64,000 nt of DNA from Mycosarcoma maydis (lineage: Eukaryota; Basidiomycota; Ustilaginomycetes; Ustilaginales): assembly GCF_000328475.2 (NCBI RefSeq), contig NC_026478.1, forward strand, positions 434,001-498,000, in the 5' to 3' direction. The stretch's first letter is position 1. Every line of letters begins with the position of its first letter. A program made the translations under genes and the position numbers. A model generated the notes under the pieces. That model ran no database searches and was not told the DNA's origin. It saw only the letters and a list, made by a program, of their open reading frames with translations. Shown one piece after another: positions 19,729 through 28,924 of the stretch.

Positions 19729-21747
19729 ATGTCGTCGACGAGCAGCTTGCCCGCTGTGTGGGATGGTTACCAATTGCGCATCTCGCCTCAGGCTTACGTT
19801 TTTGAACCAACTAGCAAGGCCAGAGCCGAGGTGCTTGTGATCGACCGAAACGATAGCACCCTCCGTTTGGCAGAGCATGGATCTGCACCCGGTGGCGATA
19901 AGACCATGTCGGTGCAAGCTATTGTAGGCATCATCAAGCTTCATAGCTCCGAGTTTCTTGTCGTGGTCATCAGCAAGAAAAAGGTCGCCGAGATTGCTGG
20001 TGCCGACATCTATATGGCTACCGAGTTCCGTACGTTTCCGCTCGACAAGGAGGCGAATCCTTCATTGCTCAAACATCCCGTCGAAAAGACACTCCTCGGC
20101 CTACTCAAGGCGCACCTCTACAGCGCTCCATTCTATTTTAGCTACGGCTACGATCTCACCAGCAGCATGCAACGCCAAGCTGGCCTTTCCAATCCTTCGG
20201 CTCCGCTCTGGCAGCGTGCCGACGATCGCTTCTTCTGGAACCGATTCCTGATGCAAAAGTTTGTTCACACCACTCAGTCTGGCAGCCATGATCTTTCGCG
20301 CTTCATCTTGCCATGCATTTTTGGCTTCCTTGAGGTCAAGGAGGTCAAGATCAACAACCACGCTTTCGTTCTCGGCCTCATTGCTCGTCGCTCGCGCCAC
20401 CGCGTAGGCACACGCTACTTTTCTCGAGGCATCGACGTGGATGGCAACGTGTCCAACTTCAACGAGACCGAACAGTTTGTCATCACTAACCCCAAGAATG
20501 GACCCACGATGACCAAGGCCAATGGCAGCATCCGACAAAGCTACATCCAGACGCGAGGCAGTGTCCCCGTGTTCTGGGCCGAAGTCAACAATCTGCGCTA
20601 CAAGCCCGATCTGCAGATCATGGAGAAACCCGAGACTGCCGAGGCGACTCGTCGTCATTTCGACGACCAAGTGGCACGATACGGAGACAACTATCTCGTC
20701 AACCTCGTTAACCAAAAGGGTTATGAGAAGCCGGTCAAGGAGGCGTACGAGCGTGCCGTGGAAAAGCTGCACAACCCAAAGGTACACTACACGTACTACG
20801 ACTTCCACCACGAGTGCAAGGGCATGAAGTTCGAACGTGTCATGGACCTCATCGAGAGGTTGCAGACCAAGGGCCTCAAGAGCAACGACTACTTTGCGGT
20901 TGAGGATGGCAAGGTAGTGAGTCAGCAGCGCTCTGTGGTGCGTACCAACTGCATGGACTGTCTCGACCGAACCAACGTAGTGCAGGGTACCTTGGCGCGT
21001 TGGATCCTCAACGAGCAGCTGCGATCCATTGGCATTCTCTCGGGCGGCGATCAGGTCGAGACCAAGAACGAGTTTATGCATGTCTACCGCAACGTTTGGG
21101 CTGACCACGCCGATGTCATCTCGAAGGCGTACAGCGGCACTGGTGCGCTCAAGACCGACTTTACGCGTACGGGCAAGCGTTCCAAGGAGGGGGCATTGCA
21201 AGACGGTATCAATTCGGTCACGCGCTACATCAAGAACAACTACTTTGATGGTGCGCGACAGGATGCCTACGACCTCTTCACGGGCGCTTGGGAGCCGTCG
21301 AAAGGGTTGCCGACTCCTGACCAACGTGCATTGCTGGTGCGTTCCATGCCTTGGGTGTTCCTGTTTGCGATCAGCATGGTGTTGGCCAGCTTGGTACTCC
21401 CGCGTCACACGGCGGCACAGACTATCGGCTCGGTGGGAGGTGCAAACGCGGGAGATGCGCTCCAGCAGTCTGCATTGTCTCACGTCTACTTCTTTACCCT
21501 CTGGTTGGTGGTGGCTATTGGCAGTGCACAGTTCATGGTCTCGAGGGGCCTGGATTATGTTGCGTGGCCAACGCTTAACCGACCCGACGAGACAATCTTC
21601 TATGATGGACCCGGTTTCAGGTCTGGTACCAAGGGTCGTACTGGTGTCATCAATCCGTTGAAGGCGCGCAAGTCGCACAACGGCGGTGTCAACGTTGTAG
21701 CTAGCAATGCTGGAAGGAGAGGCGAGGCTTACTCGGTGTCGTCGTGA
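19729..21747 (+). CDS. SAC1: Phosphoinositide phosphatase Sac1
   Basis: 672 residues from ATG 19729 (upstream codons are open but lack ATG). The SAC domain covers about 60-480. The catalytic CX5RT motif is CMDCLDRT with nucleophile Cys408, within VVRTNCMDCLDRTNVVQG. Other family blocks are FYFSYGYDLTSSMQRQ, DRFFWNRFLM and the FDFHHECKGM-like YDFHHECKGMKFERV. Two hydrophobic segments near the C-terminus (about 540-558 and 587-604) form the hairpin anchor that places Sac1 in the ER and Golgi. It removes phosphate mainly from PI4P. The domain order and the membrane hairpin separate it from synaptojanin-type proteins and Fig4. Confidence 0.95.
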   Translation: MSSTSSLPAVWDGYQLRISPQAYVFEPTSKARAEVLVIDRNDSTLRLAEHGSAPGGDKTMSVQAIVGIIKLHSSEFLVVVISKKKVAEIAGADIYMATEFRTFPLDKEANPSLLKHPVEKTLLGLLKAHLYSAPFYFSYGYDLTSSMQRQAGLSNPSAPLWQRADDRFFWNRFLMQKFVHTTQSGSHDLSRFILPCIFGFLEVKEVKINNHAFVLGLIARRSRHRVGTRYFSRGIDVDGNVSNFNETEQFVITNPKNGPTMTKANGSIRQSYIQTRGSVPVFWAEVNNLRYKPDLQIMEKPETAEATRRHFDDQVARYGDNYLVNLVNQKGYEKPVKEAYERAVEKLHNPKVHYTYYDFHHECKGMKFERVMDLIERLQTKGLKSNDYFAVEDGKVVSQQRSVVRTNCMDCLDRTNVVQGTLARWILNEQLRSIGILSGGDQVETKNEFMHVYRNVWADHADVISKAYSGTGALKTDFTRTGKRSKEGALQDGINSVTRYIKNNYFDGARQDAYDLFTGAWEPSKGLPTPDQRALLVRSMPWVFLFAISMVLASLVLPRHTAAQTIGSVGGANAGDALQQSALSHVYFFTLWLVVAIGSAQFMVSRGLDYVAWPTLNRPDETIFYDGPGFRSGTKGRTGVINPLKARKSHNGGVNVVASNAGRRGEAYSVSS

Positions 21748-22539
21748 GCTGATATTCGAGGTCCGTCTTTGTCGTCTTGATCGTCGCTAGTCGATGCATG
21801 TTGGAATTCCGTAGATCCGTGTCCCTGCTTGCAGCCTTTGCAAGACAGTCACTAATTGTTCTTCATTCACGATTGTACCGTGTCCGACGTCGGCCCAAAT
21901 TTCATGTGCTGCCTCGTGCACTGAAGACCGCGTGTGGTTTCGTCGAAAGAGTCATGGTTCTGCGAATGTTGGCGTGGTATGCAGAACGCATGCTGGGTGA
22001 CAAGCAAGGAAAACCGCACCGGGTTCGAGGAGACAAGTGTGGAAAACACGGCAAGCGGCAGTCACAGTCACAGAGTCAGAGAGTGGCAGATTCCCGGTTT
22101 GGGATTTTGCCAGACACTCACACTTACTGACTGTCGAGATGGACGTGGGGTTGTGTGTGAGTGGGCGCGCGGTGGAAGAATTTACAATCGTGAATATCAC
22201 GAAGCGTGAAGGATGCGGAACACGAAATGTGAATCGTGAATCGGCGAGATCGGACCGTGACTTGGGAATACTCGAATACTCGGCGTTGCGGTGTGGGTTG
22301 CCGAGTTTGTCACCGACGGGAGCCGAACCTGGTTGGATTTCACCGAGACAAGACACGAGAGCGTGGTCGGTGCATGCGCTTGGCGCTCGTGTGCAGCTCT
22401 GGGGTCTGCGTTCTTCGTTCTTCGTTCTTCGTTCTGGGTTGCACGTTGCACGTTGGTATATAGTAACTCTCTTGTCGGTTGAATCTCAAGTTTGGGCGTG
22501 CTTCTGATCATCCATCCAGTAAGATTGGTTCAAGATACA
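21748..22539. other. Spacer and promoter of the oxidoreductase gene
   Basis: No gene is seen. Repeat elements lie at 21863-21873, 22188-22200 and 22228-22243. A tandem TTCTTCG run (22411-22434) and a GTTGCAC doublet (22439-22455) are followed by GGTATATAGTAAC (22455-22467), a TATA-like box about 80 bases before the ATG at 22540. Confidence 0.45.
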
Positions 22540-23829
22540 ATGTCGGGACTACCAGCGATTCTCGCGGTCGGCACGGGCGAGTATACGACCGGTTTCGTGG
22601 GCAACTCGCAATCACCGTCGGACAAGAAGCTAGGCGTGGTCGGACTGGTGATGTTTGACCTTCGTCGTCGCGGGCTGATTGCGCCCGAGATCAAAATGGT
22701 GGGTACCAACGGTGACAAATTCCAGGGCATTCGGAGTCACTTTAAGAACAACATCGAGGCCAAGTATCGAGATATGTCGACCGAGTTCACGTCGTATCCT
22801 GCAGCAGGAGTTCGAGACGGTGATGCATACAAGACGGCGATTGATTCGCTGAAACCCGGAGATGCAATCACCATCTTTACGCCCGACTCGACGCACTTTG
22901 AGATTGCCATGTATGCGATCCAACGCAAAATCCACGTGCTCGTCACTAAACCGGCAACGCAGACGCTTGCACATCATCAGATGCTCGTCGAACAAGCGGC
23001 CAAGCATGGCGTGCTTTGTATGGTCGAACATCATAAGCGGTTCGATCCGGCGTATGCGGATGCGCGCCAGCGTGCACGCGACAGTTTGGGCGACTTCAAC
23101 TATTTCTACTCGTACATGAGTCAGCCCAAGAACCAATTGGAGACGTTCAAGGCTTGGGCAGGCAGGGACAGCGACATTTCGTATTACCTCAACTCGCACC
23201 ATATCGATATCTGTCTGTGGATCGTTCACGGGCGTGCGGTGCCGGTCCAGGTGACCGCGTCCGCCTCCAAGGGTATAGCCACAAGCAAAGCGTGTGTTGA
23301 GGGTACCGAGGATACCATCACTCTGCTCGTCGATTTTGCCATTCTCACCGCTGACGCTAAGGTTGAACCGGCGAAACGAGCAACTGCGATATTCACCGCC
23401 AGTTGGACCGCACCGCAGGGTGCAGGTGTGCACTCGGAACAGCACTTCCACTTTGTCGGTGCGCACGGCGAGACACGCATCAACCAAGCGCGTCGCGGCT
23501 ACCAGTTCACCCAAGAAGACAGCGCCCAACAACTCACCGGCGGCGCATGCACAGACTACAACCCCTTCTACATGCGTTACACCCCCGACGCAGAAGGCTT
23601 CTTCGCCGGTCAAACAGGCTACGGCTACCTCTCGCTGGAACACTTTGTCACCGCCTGCACGCGCATCAACCGAGGCGAAACCAACGTCGCACATTTCGAT
23701 TCCGTACTGCCCACCATCAAGGACACTGTGCTTACAACCGCCATCTTGCAGGCTGGAAGAACAAGCTTGGACGAGAACCGAACCGTTCAAATCAAGCTCA
23801 ACGAGCACGGTCAGTTCGAGCTCCAGTAG
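22540..23829 (+). CDS. Gfo/Idh/MocA-family NAD(P)-dependent oxidoreductase
   Basis: 429 residues from ATG 22540 (ACAATGTCG; the frame upstream lacks ATG). The N-terminus has a Rossmann-like start (ILAVGTGEYTTGFVG). Residues 118-140 hold ITIFTPDSTHFEIA and HVLVTKPA, with Lys137 in the place of the family EKP lysine. The catalytic His region SHHIDICLW lies at 219-226 (His220/221, Asp223). The C-terminal half is the alpha/beta substrate domain. Members oxidise or reduce sugars, inositol and related polyols; the substrate cannot be told from sequence. Its glycine-rich loop is less canonical than GxGxxG, so cofactor preference is uncertain. Likely cytosolic. Confidence 0.8.
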   Translation: MSGLPAILAVGTGEYTTGFVGNSQSPSDKKLGVVGLVMFDLRRRGLIAPEIKMVGTNGDKFQGIRSHFKNNIEAKYRDMSTEFTSYPAAGVRDGDAYKTAIDSLKPGDAITIFTPDSTHFEIAMYAIQRKIHVLVTKPATQTLAHHQMLVEQAAKHGVLCMVEHHKRFDPAYADARQRARDSLGDFNYFYSYMSQPKNQLETFKAWAGRDSDISYYLNSHHIDICLWIVHGRAVPVQVTASASKGIATSKACVEGTEDTITLLVDFAILTADAKVEPAKRATAIFTASWTAPQGAGVHSEQHFHFVGAHGETRINQARRGYQFTQEDSAQQLTGGACTDYNPFYMRYTPDAEGFFAGQTGYGYLSLEHFVTACTRINRGETNVAHFDSVLPTIKDTVLTTAILQAGRTSLDENRTVQIKLNEHGQFELQ

Positions 23830-24103
23830 CAACGTACAAAACGTCAGCACAGCCATCCAGACACTTGGCATTGGTTCGCGTCCCACAGATTCGGCATGAC
23901 CAACGACTGGTTCTCAAGCATACCAGTTCAACCTACCAAACTCAACCGACTGAGACTCCGCGAGTGAAACCTCTTGATCTCAGCTGCCCAAACAATGACA
24001 CGAATCGGGACAAAAACATCGATCGGCGTGTAGCCAAGCGCAGAATCGTGAATGGCTGAGATTGGGTGAAATTCCACCAACGAATCGTGAATCATATCGG
24101 CGC

Positions 24104-26038
24104 TCAGGACCGCTTGTTGAACATGTCAAGAGCAGAAAAGCTGTGGTCGTCCTGAGCGATGCCTGCGGCCGCTTTCCTCTTCCTAGCCTGTTGCTCCTCC
24201 TTGCGCATCTTTTCCATCCTCGCCTTGACCGCAATACGGTTCGGATCGACGACGTTTTCCCTCTTCTTTCTAAGGTACCTACTGAGCGCTTTATTCTTGC
24301 CTCGCATTCGGTTCTTTTCCTTGACCGGTTTAGCCGGACCCACATGAGCCGAGATTTTCGCAGCCAATGATCCGGTTGTTGCTCCGCCTTCCTCGTCCTC
24401 ATCGTCGACACTTGCGAAAAGCGAGGCATCCGTGTTATTCAGCTGCATACGCTCGATTCGTGAAAGCTGCGAGTAGGCTCTTCCATCTGCACTTGTCGCC
24501 ACAGCGCTCGGGTTGCGTTTGGCGATCTCGGCCAAAATACGATCCTGCTCGGCCGCAGACACGTTGGTCTCTGCGACATGCACCGATCCAAGAATCGTCT
24601 GGTCGATCGAAATAAGGTCGGGCGAAATCTTGTCGAGCAACTGGTGCACTTCGCGTTCGCGACGTGCATTGCGTGTTTCGAAGGGATCCAGTTCGGACGA
24701 GTCGAAGTTGGGCTCACCGGCACCGGGAACGAGTAGGCTTGTGAATCCGCCAGCGTGGCCTACGCCGAGAACGTCTTGAAACGGGCAGAACTTGACTTGG
24801 AGCGGTTCGGAACGTGGGAAACCTTGGGTGATGTATGGGCCGGGAGGCGCTTTGCCGAGCGTGGCGTGAGTGTCGTAGATCGAGACGTGAGGACCCCAAG
24901 CTACGCCGAGCAGCCCACGCTGAGAGAACTGGAGGTCCGAAGCAGGTCGGCGAGCTTGCCATTCACGACGAGGACCTTTACCCATCATGCGCGTGTCCCA
25001 CACTTTGATGGTACCATCCATACCACACGTCGCCATGTCGCGTCCGCCGTCGCGCGAATCGATAGAGATACCTGTCACTGGCCCGCGATGCGCCAATATC
25101 TTGACGGCAGGTGTCGAAAGGTTGGGTGTCCACATGGTCACCGTGCCGTTGCTGTGGCCGAGATGCAGGACAGCAGTGAGCGGATTCTGTGTCATGGTGT
25201 TGCAGTTACCCAGTCCGGTACGATGCTGGCTGATGAGCGTGCCGGTCGAAGTGTCCTGATATTTCAGGTAGCCCGTTGCGCCCACGGACGCAAGCAAGAA
25301 ATGGTAAGGCAAAAACTCGAGTCGGTTCACTTCGGTATGGTTCTTGAGCTTGTGGATCTCGATGCCCGCGTCGTCGTAGATGTAGACGTACTTTTTCTGT
25401 GCCGCAGCAAAGAAGCTGTTGTTATGCAGCCACTTGACATCCCTCACGGTCTCTCTGACCTGAATCTCACAGCTCAACTTGCCCGTCTGCCAGTCGAACG
25501 CCGCCAAGTGACCTTTTCTTCCGCCAATCACCAGATGCCTGCCATTTCGTGTATAGTCGCACCTGTAGGGTCCCAGCCCCACACCTTGCTTTCCTCCATC
25601 CAGTTTGAGTTCGAACCCTTTTGTCGCTGTATCAATGCCTACGCTGTCCTTGATCTGTGCCTGAGTTACCTTGAACGTTCGCTCGAGCTCTCCTTCGGTC
25701 TCGATCATTCCCGCGCCTTCTCCGGGAGCAGAGGAGTTGAGATATTCATTGGCAAGACGCGCCGATTCGGCAGCACGTTTCCGTGAAAGATGCTGGTGGG
25801 TGAGTTTGCTTTTCAGCTTCTTGTCTCTGACGCTGGTGACGGACTTGGGAAGCTTTGCATCACGGATAGCAGCAGGAGCTGATCGATCGATCGAGCGGGG
25901 CAGCGATGTAGCGGCAGAAATCGAGTTGGCTTGCTTGTTGAGCGCCTCCTCGCTGTGATAGGCCTTCTTTTCGCCGTTTGTCTTGCCATGTCGAGAGCCA
26001 CTCGCGGATCGAGACGGTTTGGAAGGTCCAGCCTCCAT
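24104..26038 (-). CDS. UTP7: U3 snoRNP/SSU processome WD40 protein Utp7
   Basis: 644 residues from ATG 26038. A basic, disordered N-terminus is followed by the conserved FELKLDGGKQGVGLGPYRCDYTRNGRHL entry into the propeller (about 145-170; shown here as overlapping short motifs QGVGLGPY and YTRNGRHLVIGG). WD repeats continue to about residue 400. The BING4-type C-terminal block (SELDPFETRNARREREV, LLDKISPDLISID) follows at about 435-470, and a lysine/arginine-rich tail ends the protein. Utp7 (human WDR46) is a nucleolar factor for 18S rRNA processing. It starts 579 bases from and divergent to RRP36, another SSU-processome gene. Confidence 0.93.
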   Translation of the reverse strand: MEAGPSKPSRSASGSRHGKTNGEKKAYHSEEALNKQANSISAATSLPRSIDRSAPAAIRDAKLPKSVTSVRDKKLKSKLTHQHLSRKRAAESARLANEYLNSSAPGEGAGMIETEGELERTFKVTQAQIKDSVGIDTATKGFELKLDGGKQGVGLGPYRCDYTRNGRHLVIGGRKGHLAAFDWQTGKLSCEIQVRETVRDVKWLHNNSFFAAAQKKYVYIYDDAGIEIHKLKNHTEVNRLEFLPYHFLLASVGATGYLKYQDTSTGTLISQHRTGLGNCNTMTQNPLTAVLHLGHSNGTVTMWTPNLSTPAVKILAHRGPVTGISIDSRDGGRDMATCGMDGTIKVWDTRMMGKGPRREWQARRPASDLQFSQRGLLGVAWGPHVSIYDTHATLGKAPPGPYITQGFPRSEPLQVKFCPFQDVLGVGHAGGFTSLLVPGAGEPNFDSSELDPFETRNARREREVHQLLDKISPDLISIDQTILGSVHVAETNVSAAEQDRILAEIAKRNPSAVATSADGRAYSQLSRIERMQLNNTDASLFASVDDEDEEGGATTGSLAAKISAHVGPAKPVKEKNRMRGKNKALSRYLRKKRENVVDPNRIAVKARMEKMRKEEQQARKRKAAAGIAQDDHSFSALDMFNKRS

Positions 26039-26617
26039 GATGGTAGTTCGGCAGCTAGCTCGTAGCTCTTATGTGAGAGTGTGCAGAAATGTGTGGCTTC
26101 AGAGTGCTCGTCGATGATGGCTAGTGGAATTGCGTGTGTTCGCACAGCACTCAACCTCGGTTACTGACGTAGCTGCTCAAGGCTTGCTGTGGTGGCTGGT
26201 GGCTTGCAAAACTGAGCAAGACGCCTCTGATGATGGAGGAGAAAGGACAAGCTTGAACGATGTTGAGCTCCACACCACGCTTAGCAAGGCTCGAAGAATT
26301 TATCGACAACAAGGAAAAAAAAAATAGGCGTGGGCCAAAGAGAACTTTTTGGTTTGAATTCGTGATTGCAGAACCCTTGACTGCGTCAAAACTTGTAATC
26401 AAATTTTGCGCAAAGTACACAAATTTCATGTACGATTTTCGGAAGAGTTACGAAGGATATATATATGCAACTCCACAATCGTGAATCGTGAATATTCGTG
26501 GTTCTGAGTAACGAATCACAAAAGATGCACTCGTGACTGCTGCTTGCTGCTGGAATTCTGGAATTCCACCACACCTTGATTCTACTCCATCATACACATC
26601 ACGGTCTCGATCTCAAT
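26039..26617. promoter_or_regulatory. Divergent UTP7/RRP36 promoter region
   Basis: This 579-base spacer serves two ribosome-biogenesis genes transcribed away from each other. It contains repeat elements at 26357-26368 and 26478-26500, a TATA-like GATATATATATGC (26457-26468) about 150 bases before the RRP36 ATG, and a CAAATTTTG run at 26400-26408. No coding sequence is seen. Confidence 0.4.
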
Positions 26618-28051
26618 ATGGCGAAAGGATCGCACAACAGCTCGGTTGCGCGGCCAAAGCCCAAGGCTGCAACGGTATTTGAGCAGGATTCTGACGGATC
26701 AGACACCAGGTCGCTGCAGCTCGATTCCGGTAGCGAGCTTGGATCTGACATGGGTGAGTCTGCCGATGAAGAAGAAGAAGAAGAAGAAGAAGAAGAAGAG
26801 GAGGAGGAGGAGGAGCAACCAAAGTATGCACAATTCATGGATGATTCGGACCTTGAAGATGCAACTGATGATGAGTCTGAGGATGAAAACGAGGACGATG
26901 TCGAGCATGGAGCGTACAGCATCGAAGAGGCAGACTCAGACGACGAGCAAGATGACCTTCGACAACAGATGAACAAGCTCCCATTTTCGGCGCTCATGAA
27001 GGCCAAGCAACAGATGAATGGATTCTCAAGCGACGATGATCAGGATGTCTTCTCTGAACCAGATATCTCGGACCTCGAAGAAGATGAATTTGCACAAGAT
27101 CGCCAGCGTCTTGCAGCGGCAAAAGCAGGTAAACGGCCTGATTGCAAAAGCAACGGCAGCAGCAACTCATCCCGCTCCGAAGAAGCACTCGAGCAAAAGC
27201 GTCTTGAAGTGCGCGAACGTTTACGACAGCTCAAGGGAGGATCGACCTCAACCGTCGGCTCATCCAGCAAGGGTGCAGCTGACGAGGCATGGGCCGAAGC
27301 GCGCAAACAGCGTGAACAGCGGCGCAAAGATGCCAATCAACGCAAAGAGCTTGCCAAGCGTTCTAATAAAAATGCGCCCACAGAGATATCGAGCAAGCGA
27401 CCCGTCTCTCGTCGTCGCAACGTCATTGAGACCGCTTCAAGCCAGGTACGCGATCCACGTTTCGAATCTCTTTCGGGAAGCGTCAACAAGGATCTGTTTG
27501 CCAAATCCTACTCATTCCTTCCTGAAATGTTCAAAGACGAGCTTGGCACGCTCAAAAAGACGCTCACCAAGCTGAAAAAGCTAGAAGCGGCACAAGCCGG
27601 ACCCAAAGCCAAATCTGAGCAGGCGCTAGCGATTCGAGAGGAGCGAGCCAAAGTCGAAGCTGCTTTGCGCAGAGCCGAGGGATTGGCTGGAGAGCGCGAG
27701 CGAAGAGCGCGAGAGTCGGCTGTCAAGGGCAAGATCAAATCGCAGAACAAGGAGAGGGTCGAGAAGGGTTTGCTGCCGTTCTATCCAAAGAAGAGCGAGA
27801 TCAAGCAGATGCTCCTCAAGGACAAGTACGATCGCTTGTCCGGTGGCGGCAACCAGGAGGGCAAGAGGGCGAGTGGGCAGGAGAAGAAGCAGCTCAAAAA
27901 GGCGCTGGAGAGAAGAAGGAAGAAGAACGCGCAAAAGGAGAAGAGGGATATGCCTGCTGGCATCGGGTTCGCAAGAGAGGGAAACGGTGCTCTACCCAAA
28001 CGGAAGAGGAACACGGCTGGCGGCGATTCCAACAAACGAGCTCGGTTCTAG
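26618..28051 (+). CDS. RRP36: rRNA biogenesis protein Rrp36
   Basis: 477 residues from ATG 26618. The N-terminal 170 residues are very acidic, with an uninterrupted run of glutamates encoded by a GAA/GAG repeat (26766-26816). The conserved C-terminal half has RRNVIETASSQVRDPRFESLSG, then FLPEMFKDELGTLKKTL, RVEKGLLPFYPKKSEIKQM and a basic end with ERRRKKNAQKEKRDMP (given in short pieces). DPRF, FYPKKSE and the KR-rich tail are hallmarks of Rrp36 (human C6orf153), a nucleolar SSU-processome factor needed for early pre-rRNA cleavages. The start is chosen because the frame upstream is short and non-conserved. Confidence 0.93.
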   Translation: MAKGSHNSSVARPKPKAATVFEQDSDGSDTRSLQLDSGSELGSDMGESADEEEEEEEEEEEEEEEEQPKYAQFMDDSDLEDATDDESEDENEDDVEHGAYSIEEADSDDEQDDLRQQMNKLPFSALMKAKQQMNGFSSDDDQDVFSEPDISDLEEDEFAQDRQRLAAAKAGKRPDCKSNGSSNSSRSEEALEQKRLEVRERLRQLKGGSTSTVGSSSKGAADEAWAEARKQREQRRKDANQRKELAKRSNKNAPTEISSKRPVSRRRNVIETASSQVRDPRFESLSGSVNKDLFAKSYSFLPEMFKDELGTLKKTLTKLKKLEAAQAGPKAKSEQALAIREERAKVEAALRRAEGLAGERERRARESAVKGKIKSQNKERVEKGLLPFYPKKSEIKQMLLKDKYDRLSGGGNQEGKRASGQEKKQLKKALERRRKKNAQKEKRDMPAGIGFAREGNGALPKRKRNTAGGDSNKRARF

Positions 28052-28924
28052 GCTTCTGCTTCGCTTTGAAATTGCATTTGTCACGGCCTTGCATCAGCTT
28101 CGTTGTTGCACTACGCCTTCGCAAAGTACAAGCTCATACTCGAGCTGGACATACATCAACCGTATCCGTGCACGGCGCCGACGAGCAATAGTTCCCTGAG
28201 CATTTGGAGTGTACGACATGGAGAACGGATGGGTTTCAAAGATGAGGCTCTTGTGGGAGCTCAATGTCCGTGCTGCGCCTGGCCACTCCTCTTCTCGTCT
28301 TCTCAAAGAACGTGTGCGCACCTTGAATGAAGATTTGCTTTGCATCGGCAGGAAGACCAAGTTGCATCTCATAAGCGTCTCACACCTGGGAGGAATTCGT
28401 GAGGCGTGGATATGGAGACATGGACGTGGGAATTTGTCGAAGATGGTCTGATCTGGTGATCCCACAAATGGAGATTAGAAACGTGAAAAACGTGAAAGTA
28501 AGGCGTGAGGCACGAGGGTGAGAGACGCGACGCGCCTGCACGAACCTGCAGCTGAGCAACACCATATATTTTTCTGGTCCAACATCATCCCGACACCACC
28601 GTGCACCCACACCATCATCATCTTTGTCGCCTTCGTTGTTACCGTCATCTTTTACCTGCTTCGCATTGCTCAGCTTCTACACCCTTGCTGTACCTCTTAT
28701 CACGGCAGCACATCTCTGTCCCGACTCAATCCACGGGTCTTGGAACGACGAACACGCCCCGTCGCTGCAATTCTTTCCAGCTTTCTACTGCCGTCATCCT
28801 CGATCATCTGGCGGAAGTGCTATACGTCGCATCACTGGTTTTTTCACTTGATACGAGCTATACGTAAGCACACTCAACTTGGTGGAATCTGGTCTGCGCT
28901 GCACCCGAGCTTCCACGGCAAACC
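28052..28924. other. Spacer between RRP36 and the coiled-coil gene
   Basis: Several frames of 60-185 codons are open here on both strands, but none resembles a known protein and they overlap each other. The last 350 bases are CT-rich and look like the promoter and 5' leader of the gene at 28925. Apart from these, I see nothing. Confidence 0.4.

Noticed and set aside
20101..21678. 525-codon minus-strand frame over SAC1
   Set aside because: Long antisense frames are common opposite GC-rich genes. The sense frame matches Sac1 throughout, and the antisense one has no recognisable domain.
22630..23886. 418-codon minus-strand frame over the oxidoreductase
   Set aside because: Antisense shadow of a conserved gene; no motif.
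24755..25786. 343-codon plus-strand frame over UTP7
   Set aside because: Antisense shadow of the WD40 region; no motif.
28094..28465. 123-codon minus-strand frame in the spacer after RRP36
   Set aside because: No recognisable motif, and plus-strand frames of equal length overlap it; treated as chance.
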